Assembly (NCBI RefSeq): GCF_026427595.1
Contig: NZ_CP101527.1
Location: 3,715,001 to 3,779,000, forward strand
Source of the DNA: Alkalimarinus sediminis
GTDB lineage: Bacteria > Pseudomonadota > Gammaproteobacteria > Pseudomonadales > Oleiphilaceae
Reading direction: 5' to 3'
Length of the DNA: 64,000 nucleotides
Shown here: positions 25,305 through 34,559 of the stretch, piece by piece
Layout of the letters: each line of letters starts with the position of its first letter
How positions within the stretch are numbered: the first letter of the stretch is position 1
Notes under the pieces: model-generated
What the model was told of the DNA's origin: nothing
What the model saw: the letters and a program-made list of their open reading frames with translations, nothing else
Database searches by the model: none
Program-made: the position numbers and the translations under genes

Positions 25305-25484
25305 CTATAATGGTATAACATTAGTCGCACAAGGCCCTTTCTGCCCTTGCCCTTCTTCATACTCTACTTGCTGACCATCATTTAGTGTTGCATAACCCGA
25401 TGTTTTTATTTCTGAGTGGTGAACAAAAAGGTCTTTACCGCCCTCTTCTGGCGTAATGAAACCGAAACCTTTATCTGCATAGAG
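25305..25484 (-). pseudogene. Cold-shock protein (CspA family), N-terminus lost
   Basis: Encodes about the last 57 residues of a CspA-type RNA chaperone: [24 protein letters not shown] contains the RNP-1 and RNP-2 motifs, and the end [13 protein letters not shown] is typical. The normal start (about 12 residues ending GTVKWFN) is replaced by the left end of element 3. The frame runs on into the element's antisense strand, giving a possible 113-residue chimera from 25646, but that is probably chance. Confidence 0.88.
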
Positions 25485-26849
25485 TGAATTACCTAGACAC
25501 CCATCATAACAGTTGACAGCCCAACCAAAATACTGGATATTTAACCAGCACCCTGAAAATAAAATAAGTTTGAAGTAAAAGGACTTTACCTCATGCCTAA
25601 AGCCAGAAAAACGCTCATATCTCTTGAGGATACCCCCTATTACCATTGCGTTTCCCGCTGTGTTCGCCGTAGCTTTCTATGTGGTAAAGACAAGCTAACA
25701 GGGGCCAATTATGAACATCGCCGCCAATGGGTAGAAAAAAGACTTATTATCCTATCTGGCGTATTTGCGATTGATCTCTGTGCTTACGCGGTAATGTCTA
25801 ACCATACCCATGTTGTCTTAAGGGTAAACAAATCTAAAGCGGAATCATGGACAAACCGCCAAGTTATTGAACGTTGGCACCAACTATACGCCGGTAACTA
25901 TCTCTCTCAACGCTTTTTGGCGGGACAAACACTAGGAGTAGCTGAAAAAAAGCAACTCGACACTTTCGTTCAAACCTGGCGTGAGCGCCTCTTCAGCATC
26001 AGCTGGTTTATGCGGAATTTAAACGAGCACATTGCTCGGCAAGCAAACCGTGAAGATAAGTGTACTGGTCGGTTTTGGGAAGGTCGCTTCAAATCTCAAG
26101 CACTACTTGATGATAAAGCATTAGCCGCCTGCATGGCCTATGTTGACCTAAACCCTGTCAGAGCTTGCATGGCTGATACCCCAGAAACCTCAGACCACAC
26201 CTCAGTCAAAGAACGGATTAGATGTACTCAGAACGCCGAACGAATTCACCAACCTAAGCATCTGTTAGCGTTTGTGGGCAACCCACGACAAAATATGCCT
26301 GATGGCCTACCCTTTGAACTTAACGACTATTTAGCGCTGGTCGATCTGACAGGCAAGGTATACAGAAATGATAAACGAGGCAGTATTAATCAGCACCTTC
26401 CGCCACTATTGGAACGTTTGTCATTAACGCAAAATCAATGGGAAGCGCTCACCCGAGACTTCGAAAAGCACTTCTCTTATTTTGTAGGCAGCGCTAACTC
26501 AATTAAAGTGGCTTATCAAAGGCAAGGTTATACACGGAGCCCAGGACTACGTAGCTGTTTAGCGCTACTTTCACCCTAGTTACCTCTCAACGCTAACACC
26601 ATATATATAAACATTAGGGAGACCTAAGGCGTTCCCCTGCTCGTTAATTAGCTGTAACCACCTAAATATCGGCAGAGGCTCTCTTTGACGCTGGTATTAT
26701 TCGTCAAACGGCTCAAATTCTATTATTTTCAGTCAGCATTAAGTGTTTATTGCCTCTTTCTTAAAGCGTCGTTTAGGTATTTGTATTTTTATACGATGGG
26801 TGTCTGGTTAAGTTGTTTAGTTTTTATACGATGGGTGTCTGGTTAAGTT
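25485..26849 (+). mobile_element. Tyrosine-transposase element 3, with duplicated right end
   Basis: Nearly identical to element 2 over its 1.33 kb, in the same orientation. The right terminus GATGGGTGTCTGGTTAAG occurs twice, ending at about 26815 and 26849, and is then joined within 2 bp to the right copy of the 969-bp duplication. The left end is inserted in a csp gene. Confidence 0.88.
25593..26579 (+). CDS. Transposase, Y1 HUH / RAYT-like family (element 3)
   Basis: 328 residues, complete, with the HUH motif in [11 protein letters not shown] and the Tyr region in [12 protein letters not shown]. It differs from the element 2 protein at seven positions, including FLAGQTLG for FMARQSLG and LRSC for LSSC near the end. 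Both copies keep the catalytic residues and ribosome site, so either could be active. It shares the AGACACCCATC terminal palindromes described for the element. Confidence 0.92.
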   Translation: MPKARKTLISLEDTPYYHCVSRCVRRSFLCGKDKLTGANYEHRRQWVEKRLIILSGVFAIDLCAYAVMSNHTHVVLRVNKSKAESWTNRQVIERWHQLYAGNYLSQRFLAGQTLGVAEKKQLDTFVQTWRERLFSISWFMRNLNEHIARQANREDKCTGRFWEGRFKSQALLDDKALAACMAYVDLNPVRACMADTPETSDHTSVKERIRCTQNAERIHQPKHLLAFVGNPRQNMPDGLPFELNDYLALVDLTGKVYRNDKRGSINQHLPPLLERLSLTQNQWEALTRDFEKHFSYFVGSANSIKVAYQRQGYTRSPGLRSCLALLSP

Positions 26850-26914
26850 TGAGATCTACCCTTACCCGCATCTTCTGCACCTGATTTTATTAGGCTTATA
26901 CGGTTAATGGTGCT
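26580..26914. other. Element 3 tail, doubled right end and duplication junction
   Basis: No gene here. 26580-26815 is the element tail, 26821-26849 a second copy of the right end, and from 26852 the right copy of the 969-bp duplication begins, starting with the 3' flank of the symporter fusion gene. Confidence 0.8.
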
Positions 26915-27820
26915 CTAGCTCTCTTTACCGCCAATCCAATAATCGAACAGACGATCAAGCATCTTGCTTTGCTTTTTCATATGAATCCAGTTGCGCATAA
27001 ACAACTCAAAACCTCTATCGGTTCTGCCAATCGGAAACGCCATCGATAAAGGTGGTTGAACAGGCTTTGGCACAACGACGGTATAACCAGGGTTGATTAG
27101 CGTCCAAGCAGATGCGGTGGGCGCACCAAACAGCATCGCATCAATATGTTTATACTCTTCTCGAAAGAAAAGACGAGGAGTGGCTATTTCCCAGGCTTTA
27201 CCTCGGGTAAAGTGGCGTTTTATGGCATCACGGTAGTAAAACGTTTCAGGAATACCAATAATCAAATCTTCTCGCTTAAGAATTTCAGACCAACGAACAA
27301 ACTCAGCTCGCCGCTTATCTTCAACAATAAACGCTATAGCTTGAGTACTGTAGGGAACCGTTAACGTATAGGTTTTCATGCTATCAGGGATAACAGGAAT
27401 GCCCGTGGTTATATCCAGATAGCCTGAATCGAGCAGTTGCGCAGCTTCTTTATGATAAATCTTAACAAACTCGACAGCCACCCCGAGGTCTGCAGCGAGC
27501 TGATTCATAATTTCAATATCGAACCCAACCAACTTACCTTTGTTGTTGTTAAAGGAATACGGTAGATCATCTCGATAATAGCCTACCCGAATAAACCCAC
27601 GCTGCTTAATTCGGGTTAACACATCTGCAGAAGTCAAACCTATAGGGCCTTGATCATCTGCCCGGTCTAGATGGGTGGTTTTAACATCGCCCAAAATAAA
27701 GTCGCGTTCAATAAACTTGGTATACCCTTGATATTGATAGGTAATAGCATCAAACGTGTATCGCAAGGCAAGAAATGTGACGATAGAAAACAGGGGAATA
27801 AGCACTAGATAACGGCCAAA
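26852..27820 (-). repeat. 969-bp direct duplication, right copy
   Basis: Matches 13013-13981. In this copy the sequence continues without a break into the rest of the full-length symporter gene, so this is the intact partner. Recombination between the two copies would remove 13,839 bp. Confidence 0.95.
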
Positions 27821-29023
27821 TTTCCGCCATTTAAAGGTTGTTTTTTTAACCATACTAGTAGCAATGAGTAGCGGCAGACAGGTCGAAAACATCACCGATA
27901 ACACCGCACCCAAGCGACCAACAATTAGGTTCTCGGCCACAAGAAAAAAATCAAACATCGCCCCTGAAACATTAAATAACTCCAGCAGCGTTGGCATTGC
28001 GATGGTGGGGGTAGCAAATAGTTGTGGAATACCAACCAGCAGCAGGTTTGCATAGTCGCCTGCAGATATGTAGGCACCGGAAAACCAAGCAGCAAATAAC
28101 GTAAAGAGTAGTGCGAGTAACTTGCCCCCGACCGGCAAACTGAATGAAATCGGCACCACGATACCCGACACTTTATCGACTCTCACGGGCAGCGGATTGG
28201 TCTCAACAATTAGCGCTTTTGTTTTTTCAACAATAACAGGGATAACCACAAAAAAGCTGCCGGTGGCGAAGGCGGTAATCATAGCTTCGCGAGAGGCCTT
28301 AACTATTTGCCGATAGCCAAACGGCGTCACAACAGCCACAATCGCAGGCAGCACGATAAAAGCGAGTAACAATACCAACACCGCTGCTGTCACCACATAA
28401 ACCAATAAGCCATCAATTTGTGATGATTCGACTGTAGCCGCTGCTCGCCAAGCGATACAAAAAACGCCCACAGGTGCAAACCGCATAACAATGCCGTTTA
28501 CATTAGCGACGGCATCTTTGATGGTATCTAAAAACAGTAAAGTAGATAGCTTTCGCGGTAAGGTCATTAACCCTACACCTAAAAACACGCTAAATAACAC
28601 AACAGAAGGTATTAACGCGTTGGCAAAGGCATTAAAAGGGTTAGCAGGAATAAACAGACTAACCAAGTCGAATTCTGCCCCTACTTTTATCGTATTGGCA
28701 CTATAAAACTCAGCGTTTTCCCAGTCTGGAAATGCAATCGGTGCCAGAAGTATAAACGCCACAACCGTTAGCATTAATATCAGTAGCACACTTAAACTTT
28801 GTTTAAAGGTACTGCGCGCTTCGAGTGCTGAAAGCCTTCCTATACCCACCATCAGAGACAGCGCGATATAGGGCAGAGCTGTCATTTGTAGCAACAGCAC
28901 AAATGCATCGGCCAGCGCACTCACACTCTCATAGACGGTCGAGCTATAGCCTCCCACCACGAACCCTAATAGCATCGCTGTAAGGATTCGAATTGATAAA
29001 GGCACTCTTTGCAAAAGCGTCAC
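26915..29023 (-). CDS. Cation:dicarboxylate symporter fused to a periplasmic solute-binding domain
   Basis: 702 residues. Residues 1 to about 400 are a DAACS/SDF (GltP-like) secondary transporter: ALPYIALSLMVGIGRL, ITAFATGSFFVVIPVIVEK, VVPISFSLPVGGKLLALLF and PTIAMPTLLELFNVSG. A further membrane segment (LVLIPLFSIVTFLALRYTF) leads into a C-terminal SBP_bac_3-like domain (RIKQRGFIRVGYYRDDLPYSF, GFDIEIMNQLAADLGVAVEF). The binding domain may capture a dicarboxylate or amino acid and hand it to the symporter. GTG 29023 overlaps the cytochrome stop by one base, so the two are translationally coupled. It closes the MoxR-Bat convoy. Confidence 0.88.
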   Translation of the reverse strand: MTLLQRVPLSIRILTAMLLGFVVGGYSSTVYESVSALADAFVLLLQMTALPYIALSLMVGIGRLSALEARSTFKQSLSVLLILMLTVVAFILLAPIAFPDWENAEFYSANTIKVGAEFDLVSLFIPANPFNAFANALIPSVVLFSVFLGVGLMTLPRKLSTLLFLDTIKDAVANVNGIVMRFAPVGVFCIAWRAAATVESSQIDGLLVYVVTAAVLVLLLAFIVLPAIVAVVTPFGYRQIVKASREAMITAFATGSFFVVIPVIVEKTKALIVETNPLPVRVDKVSGIVVPISFSLPVGGKLLALLFTLFAAWFSGAYISAGDYANLLLVGIPQLFATPTIAMPTLLELFNVSGAMFDFFLVAENLIVGRLGAVLSVMFSTCLPLLIATSMVKKTTFKWRKFGRYLVLIPLFSIVTFLALRYTFDAITYQYQGYTKFIERDFILGDVKTTHLDRADDQGPIGLTSADVLTRIKQRGFIRVGYYRDDLPYSFNNNKGKLVGFDIEIMNQLAADLGVAVEFVKIYHKEAAQLLDSGYLDITTGIPVIPDSMKTYTLTVPYSTQAIAFIVEDKRRAEFVRWSEILKREDLIIGIPETFYYRDAIKRHFTRGKAWEIATPRLFFREEYKHIDAMLFGAPTASAWTLINPGYTVVVPKPVQPPLSMAFPIGRTDRGFELFMRNWIHMKKQSKMLDRLFDYWIGGKES

Positions 29024-31344
29024 TATTTATCTCGCCTCATGTTGGCTAATCTGCGTTTAACCTCAGGGTCATTCGGTGCAATGGCCGACAAGTTAGATAA
29101 ATAAGGCCAGCTTTCAGACACCCTACCCGCTTTCTCAAGATATAGAATAAGCGAAAATAGCAGATCATATTGATTCGGCCACTGCTCATTGGCCGCTTCA
29201 AGTATTTTGATCGCGCTTTCTAGCTGACCCGCTGACTCAAGTGCAACCCCATAGACATACGCATAGCGCACGACACTATCATCTTGCTCCGTTGCAGCTT
29301 TTAAATAACTCAACGCTTTTTCAAGTTGCCCCTGACGAATCCAGTAGAGACCAAAACTATGTTGAATAGCACCACTGTCAGGCGCGACAGCAATGGCTCT
29401 TTTCAATATGTTCAACGCCTCGCTCTCGTCACCCATGCCTCGATATAGATCTGCCAGATTGAGTAACGCAGGGGCATAATCAGGCTCTATCTCAAGGGCT
29501 TTATTGAGTGCGGTTAATGCACCTTCAGTATCACCTTGATTGAGGGCGTACATAGCGATGGCCGCCTGCCCTGCAGGCATATCCTGAGATAGACGCAGTT
29601 GCTTCTCATACTCCCTTAGCAGTTTACTCAGAGTGACGTAATCATCTCCGCTGACCTGTGCTGCATAACCTGCTAGCTGATTAGCAACCGCAAAACGAAC
29701 GCTGGCCGATGGGTCGGTCATCAATGGTTTTAGCAAACCCCACCGGTGTTGTAGCGGGATAAATGCAGAAGCCTCTACCGCAGCTCGCCTCACTAAAGGG
29801 CTACTAGAGGATAACTGCTGACTAATGGTCTCCGCCGTTAATCGCGAAGGTATGGTGCCAGTTAGCGATAACAATGTCGCGCGTCGAATGGCGGGGTACT
29901 GCTCGTCTGCAACATACTCAGTCATGCCTCTTAATGCTAAAACATCGGCGTTTATAGCTCTGCTGTTGATAACCGCAAATGGATCTGGCTGCGCTTGGGT
30001 TGTCCACTTTTCAATCGCGTCAGCACTCCATTGATTTGACTGGATACGGTGACAGCTATTACAGGCATTAGGGGTGTCCATCGCATCTGAGTGTTGTGGG
30101 GCTGGCGTGCTAAAGGAGTGGTCGCGGCGATCATCCACCTCCATATAGGTGGTCGTAGGCATATGACAATTAATACAAAGCGCCCCTTCGGATGAAGCTT
30201 TATGGTGATGGTGTTTCTGGCTATCGTAGCGCTCAGCAACATGGCACTGAGTGCACAGCGTGTTGTCTTGTGCTTTTACTTCGCCCGTGTGTGCATTATG
30301 ACAATCAGTACACGTCACGCCAGCTTGGTGCATCTTACTTTGTAAGAAAGAGCCCAACACAAACACTTCATCTTTGATTTGACCATCCGAGTGATAAAGA
30401 GCGGTATCAATTAAGCGCAAAGAGTATTGATTATGATAATCATCTGCCGGGTCTATCTCACCAATCACCTGACGTCGTGAGTGACAACCACCACAAGCAT
30501 CAATTTGAGCAGAAGTCGCCTCACCTTTAGGTTGTGCTATCGGGTTACTACCATCAAATATAAACTGCCGCGTCTGCTTGAGGTCTGTCTTAAAGCCACT
30601 GTTAACGCCTTTTTTATAGCCCCCGCTGTTTATTAAACTCACATGCGATTTGCCAGCGCCATGACAAGACTCACAGGCAACATTAAGCTCGGTAAAGGTG
30701 GTATCGTAACGCTGATAGACAGGGTTATACCCTTTGTTTAAATTAGTCGAATGACAGTCAGCACATCGACTATTCCAGTTTTGGGTTTGTCGCGTCCAGT
30801 GAAACGGGCTCTCTGGTGTTGTATCTTCATCAGGAAGCAGCTTAAACCAACGCTGGCCACCCTCTGACTTTGCTCGAGCATCCCACGCGACATCAAATGC
30901 TTGAAGCTTACCATCACCGATATTGATCAAATATTGCTGCAGAGGGGTGTAACCAAAGGTGAATGCGACCTTAAATGTTTCAGTTTTCTTGGCACCATTC
31001 TGAGTGGTAATAAAGTAGCCATCTTCACGTTGCGAGAATATCGTTTTCACATCGTCAAAGGTGACCTCTTGATTGTTAAAGTCCCCCAACACATTATCGG
31101 CGGTTGGTTCCATCATCGCTTTAGCATGATGTGATGCTTGCCATTGCTGCAGTTCGGCCTGATGACACTGTCCACAGGTTGCACTACCCACATAGGCCTC
31201 ATGCGCTTTAACTCTGGGGCTGAAATTGTCGATAATTGCACTGTTCGCACTAACGTTTACACTGCTGCAACAAAGTATTAACGCAAGAGTCGCCTTTAAA
31301 TGCACAGAAAAGCGTTGCCATAAAAGTGTGAAGGTGGGGGACAT
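29023..31344 (-). CDS. Octahaem cytochrome c with HEAT and TPR repeats
   Basis: 773 residues, exported by an N-terminal signal (LKATLALILCCSSVNVSA). Eight CxxCH haem sites lie between residues 57 and 432: CGQCH, CADCH, CESCH, CGGCH, CTDCH, CTQCH, CINCH and CNSCH. A HEAT-like stretch follows (about 465-560: AIRRATLLSLTGTIPS, LVRRAAVEASAFIP, SVRFAVANQLAG), then four or five TPRs to the end (ALEIEPDYAPALLNLADLYRGMGDESEAL). The cytochrome part resembles the cytochrome c554 family. It could pass electrons in the periplasm while the repeats bind partners. It follows batD by 61 bp and overlaps the symporter fusion start. Confidence 0.88.
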   Translation of the reverse strand: MSPTFTLLWQRFSVHLKATLALILCCSSVNVSANSAIIDNFSPRVKAHEAYVGSATCGQCHQAELQQWQASHHAKAMMEPTADNVLGDFNNQEVTFDDVKTIFSQREDGYFITTQNGAKKTETFKVAFTFGYTPLQQYLINIGDGKLQAFDVAWDARAKSEGGQRWFKLLPDEDTTPESPFHWTRQTQNWNSRCADCHSTNLNKGYNPVYQRYDTTFTELNVACESCHGAGKSHVSLINSGGYKKGVNSGFKTDLKQTRQFIFDGSNPIAQPKGEATSAQIDACGGCHSRRQVIGEIDPADDYHNQYSLRLIDTALYHSDGQIKDEVFVLGSFLQSKMHQAGVTCTDCHNAHTGEVKAQDNTLCTQCHVAERYDSQKHHHHKASSEGALCINCHMPTTTYMEVDDRRDHSFSTPAPQHSDAMDTPNACNSCHRIQSNQWSADAIEKWTTQAQPDPFAVINSRAINADVLALRGMTEYVADEQYPAIRRATLLSLTGTIPSRLTAETISQQLSSSSPLVRRAAVEASAFIPLQHRWGLLKPLMTDPSASVRFAVANQLAGYAAQVSGDDYVTLSKLLREYEKQLRLSQDMPAGQAAIAMYALNQGDTEGALTALNKALEIEPDYAPALLNLADLYRGMGDESEALNILKRAIAVAPDSGAIQHSFGLYWIRQGQLEKALSYLKAATEQDDSVVRYAYVYGVALESAGQLESAIKILEAANEQWPNQYDLLFSLILYLEKAGRVSESWPYLSNLSAIAPNDPEVKRRLANMRRDK

Positions 31345-31405
31345 GCAATTCCTTTTATTTTTTCATAGGGGACGGTATAAACGTAGGCGGCAGTATAACC
31401 GTCAA

Positions 31406-32833
31406 TCAATTCAAACGTAAGTCGACCGGCTTGGCAAAGCGCCAAAACGAACGGTTAGTGGCAGATTGAACTCGTAACTGCTTTAGCAACGATTCAAAGT
31501 TTACGTTTTCTGTCGAATGATCGCTAACCATACCCTCACTTTGGTTTGAGGCTGCACTGTAGGTAACATCCATTAAGCGATTAAATTGCTCTTCTAACTC
31601 GCGTTCACCCAGCCCTTTAAGCCACTGTCGCATAGACTCCATGGCCACACTATCACCCGCCTCTAAAGTGCGATAATCAAACCATTTATAAAGATAAGCG
31701 ACCGCCAGAAAATACTCTTGTTGTTGGCAGGCTTTGACAAACTTTGCCTGCAAAGCCTTTGGCCCATCGTTTTCTCCCAACTGCCTTCCATTGCGCTGCC
31801 TTACAGTGGCCACAATAGAACCAATAGCAAGGAGTAACAGCACCAATATGGCAATATATGGGAATGATTTTTTAACCATATCACCGAACATCTGCTCTGT
31901 TAACTGTCGCCCTCCTGCGACATCTTCTGATAAGCCAGAAGTGGATAGCGTCTGTTCAGGTATTTCGACCGCTTGCAACGCTTGCGAGTTTAGGTCCCAC
32001 CAATAATAGGTTAATGCTGGGAGCGTATATTCACCCGATTGTTCAATCACATAATTAACAATCTCTGTCCGCTCGGCTAAATATTCGCCGCGATTAACCG
32101 TGTCTTCTATTGCTGCTGGTTTAGGATATACACCCACCCCATCAATTTTATTGACAGTGAATTCAGGTAACATCATCGCAGCGATATTTTCAGCCTTAAA
32201 GCGAACAGTACGCTGTACTGAATCACCTTTATTTAGATCGGCAATGTTTTTATCAAACTGATCGTCCACTTCAAACAGCGTTGTGGCGATCCAGCCTTTT
32301 TTATCTTTGACCGCTACCGGCTCTAGCGCGCTAAAGGACAGCTCATCGGTGTGAATCACGCCTTTAACAGGTTGATTATCCTCTCCTGATACGGTCACCG
32401 TTACCTGTATTGCGGGTACCTTAAAGTCACCCGCTCGTTGCGGGTAAAGGGTAATGGTCCAGAGTTGAACGGCCCAGTTTTCACCCTGTTGTCGGCGGCT
32501 TGAATTAACTGCGAAGGCATCTCTTCGTAATACAATGGCATCATCAATTTCTAACTTTCCAATTTGGGTGCCACCCACAAACCAACGATGAGTAGATACT
32601 TCAATATTAAGATTAACTTGCTGGGTGACGATAATCTCTTCTGCGGGGTCTAACCATACTTTTATCGCTAATTTATCATCATCAATAAGCGCCTGAACAT
32701 TAGATGCCATGGCAGAGCTATCACCTACATAGCCAGAGGTTTCTGCATACCCAAGTGCCCCGCCCACAGTCAAAAACAGTAATAGCAGCCTACCAATAAT
32801 GGTTAAGAGGGTGATCTTGTATTGTTTAATCAC
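31406..32833 (-). CDS. batD: BatD family protein (aerotolerance operon)
   Basis: 475 residues with a signal peptide, periplasmic beta-rich domains and a C-terminal membrane helix (SFPYIAILVLLLLAIGSIVATV) followed by a cytosolic helical tail. The segments DKLAIKVWLDPAEEIIVTQQ and ENWAVQLWTITLYPQRAGDF are typical of BatD (oxygen tolerance). Its role in the complex is unknown; members are thought to work with the VWA proteins in the membrane. It overlaps the preceding gene by 8 bp. Confidence 0.88.
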   Translation of the reverse strand: MIKQYKITLLTIIGRLLLLFLTVGGALGYAETSGYVGDSSAMASNVQALIDDDKLAIKVWLDPAEEIIVTQQVNLNIEVSTHRWFVGGTQIGKLEIDDAIVLRRDAFAVNSSRRQQGENWAVQLWTITLYPQRAGDFKVPAIQVTVTVSGEDNQPVKGVIHTDELSFSALEPVAVKDKKGWIATTLFEVDDQFDKNIADLNKGDSVQRTVRFKAENIAAMMLPEFTVNKIDGVGVYPKPAAIEDTVNRGEYLAERTEIVNYVIEQSGEYTLPALTYYWWDLNSQALQAVEIPEQTLSTSGLSEDVAGGRQLTEQMFGDMVKKSFPYIAILVLLLLAIGSIVATVRQRNGRQLGENDGPKALQAKFVKACQQQEYFLAVAYLYKWFDYRTLEAGDSVAMESMRQWLKGLGERELEEQFNRLMDVTYSAASNQSEGMVSDHSTENVNFESLLKQLRVQSATNRSFWRFAKPVDLRLN

Positions 32834-34559
32834 TGCCCTCTCCCTGATTCAGTTGCATCTGAAATTTCACACTCAAAAACCGTGACGGGTCTTGCTGAAT
32901 TTGCTTCATCCAGAGGTCTTGTACTTGCTGATCAGCCAATATCTGCTCCGCGGTCAGCTGCTGCACTTTAGTCGGCAGCCCCTCCTCTTTTTCAGCGCCA
33001 TCTGCCCGTTGAGGTTCGTCTCCCAGTTCTCGTATCGCTTCCCCTTCCTCTGGTTGTTGGCTTTTACTCATTTGGTTAATTTCATCAATAAGCGCCTGCA
33101 CAATATCTCTATTCTTCTTGGCGCCTGCATGCGTCGGCTGTTGGGTAAGCACTCGGTCGTATGTTTTTACCGCGTCCAAATATAGCTGCCCCTGTGCCTG
33201 CGCATTGGCCAAGTTAAACAGGCCTTCGGTAGTGTCTATTTGTGTGAATAGTTCAGCCGCTGTTTTAAAATCTTCGTTGTAATAGAACGCGATGCCTTTC
33301 CATGCCGTATCGTGAAAGTGCTTCGCCGCTGTTTTATAGTCTCCCCGCTCAAAATACCAACGCCCTTGTTGATCGGGGGTTAACCAAAGGTTCATAAATG
33401 CATCTCTGATGCGGTTAAAGATTCTGCTGCGACTGGGTTCTGAACCTTCTGTTTTAATTTCTTCCGCCTTAACCTCTTGAGCGCTTGTAGTGACACCTTG
33501 CAAACCGCCATTACTCCGCGCCTGCTCAGCTTGAACGTCAGATGAAATCAGACTGCTATTGAGTAACACCAACAACAGACACCAGTGCAGCGTCCACCCC
33601 TTACGAAACCAAACCAGAAATATCAGCGCAAACGGAAACAACAGGTAATAACCTGCATCAACCCAGGGGCGATTTTCATCTTCAACATTCGCCAAATGAT
33701 TATTAATGTTACGATTTAGGCGCTCTACGTCTGATGGGTCGAGAGTCATCTGCTGGTAAACACCGCCATTGTCGGTAGCAAGTGCGGTTAGGTCTTGCTC
33801 TTCAAGAGGCAGATAACTTTCATCATCTGAGCCGGTCTCCTGCTCGCTCTCTGGTAGCTCAGTCAAGCCAGCACCCCACACCAATAACTGATGCGGACTC
33901 TCGACAAAATACTGTTTAAAACGGGCCAATGATTGAGGTGATATCCCGTCACCAATCAATAACAACGAGCCGGGTATATCAGCATCTTTCAACATGCTAT
34001 CAGCGACGGGCAACACCGTTTCTGGGAACTTACCCGGCTTCGGCATCATCTCTGTAACCACTGCATTGAGAAACTGGAAGATAATGTCGGGGTCATTGGT
34101 GAGGGGAATAACACGATGCGCACTCCCTGAATAAACAACCAGCCCAGTTCTAGAGCCTGCACGAAGGGCTAACAGATCGGTTATTTTCTGCTTGGCTCGC
34201 TCTAGTCGGCTAGGCTGAATATCGGTCTGATTCATACTGTCTGAAAGCGCTAACGCGACCACCAATGGTGCTTCATCTTGCACAAATGGCAGCGGTTTTC
34301 GCTCCCAGCTTGGCCCAGCCACCGCCACCACACCCAGCACCATTGCCAACACACTTAGGCTAATCGGGTTTAGCCACTGACCACGTTCGCCCTGCACTGT
34401 TAAGGCTTTCAGCAGGTGAGGGGCAATCGTCTTCTGCCACTGCGCAACCGGGTCTTTTAGGTGCTTGGCATAAAGCACCGTTAAGATCAGCGGAATCAAC
34501 CCCAGCAACCACCAAGGCCGTAAAAAATGAAACGCACTGAGCGACTCAACATCAAACAT
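32826..34559 (-). CDS. batB: BatB/BatC-type protein: membrane VWA domain plus TPR
   Basis: 577 residues. Two N-terminal membrane helices, a VWA domain (about 90-280), a further helix pair (about 300-345) and a C-terminal TPR region (WYFERGDYKTAAKHFHDTAWKGIAFYYNEDFKTAAELF, DAVKTYDRVLTQQPTHAGAKKN). It thus joins BatB and BatC in one chain. The VWA metal site, normally DxSxS, reads ALSDS in VVALALSDSMNQ, so its first Asp is Ala. Metal binding may be lost here while BatA keeps it. Overlaps both neighbours by 8 bp. Confidence 0.88.
   Translation of the reverse strand: MFDVESLSAFHFLRPWWLLGLIPLILTVLYAKHLKDPVAQWQKTIAPHLLKALTVQGERGQWLNPISLSVLAMVLGVVAVAGPSWERKPLPFVQDEAPLVVALALSDSMNQTDIQPSRLERAKQKITDLLALRAGSRTGLVVYSGSAHRVIPLTNDPDIIFQFLNAVVTEMMPKPGKFPETVLPVADSMLKDADIPGSLLLIGDGISPQSLARFKQYFVESPHQLLVWGAGLTELPESEQETGSDDESYLPLEEQDLTALATDNGGVYQQMTLDPSDVERLNRNINNHLANVEDENRPWVDAGYYLLFPFALIFLVWFRKGWTLHWCLLLVLLNSSLISSDVQAEQARSNGGLQGVTTSAQEVKAEEIKTEGSEPSRSRIFNRIRDAFMNLWLTPDQQGRWYFERGDYKTAAKHFHDTAWKGIAFYYNEDFKTAAELFTQIDTTEGLFNLANAQAQGQLYLDAVKTYDRVLTQQPTHAGAKKNRDIVQALIDEINQMSKSQQPEEGEAIRELGDEPQRADGAEKEEGLPTKVQQLTAEQILADQQVQDLWMKQIQQDPSRFLSVKFQMQLNQGEGSD

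Noticed and set aside
12914-27820. tRNA-Arg as the attachment site of an integrase-type genomic island
   Set aside because: No integrase or recombinase of that type is in the window and no copy of the tRNA 3' end appears near 26.85 kb. The boundary repeats lie in the transporter gene instead.
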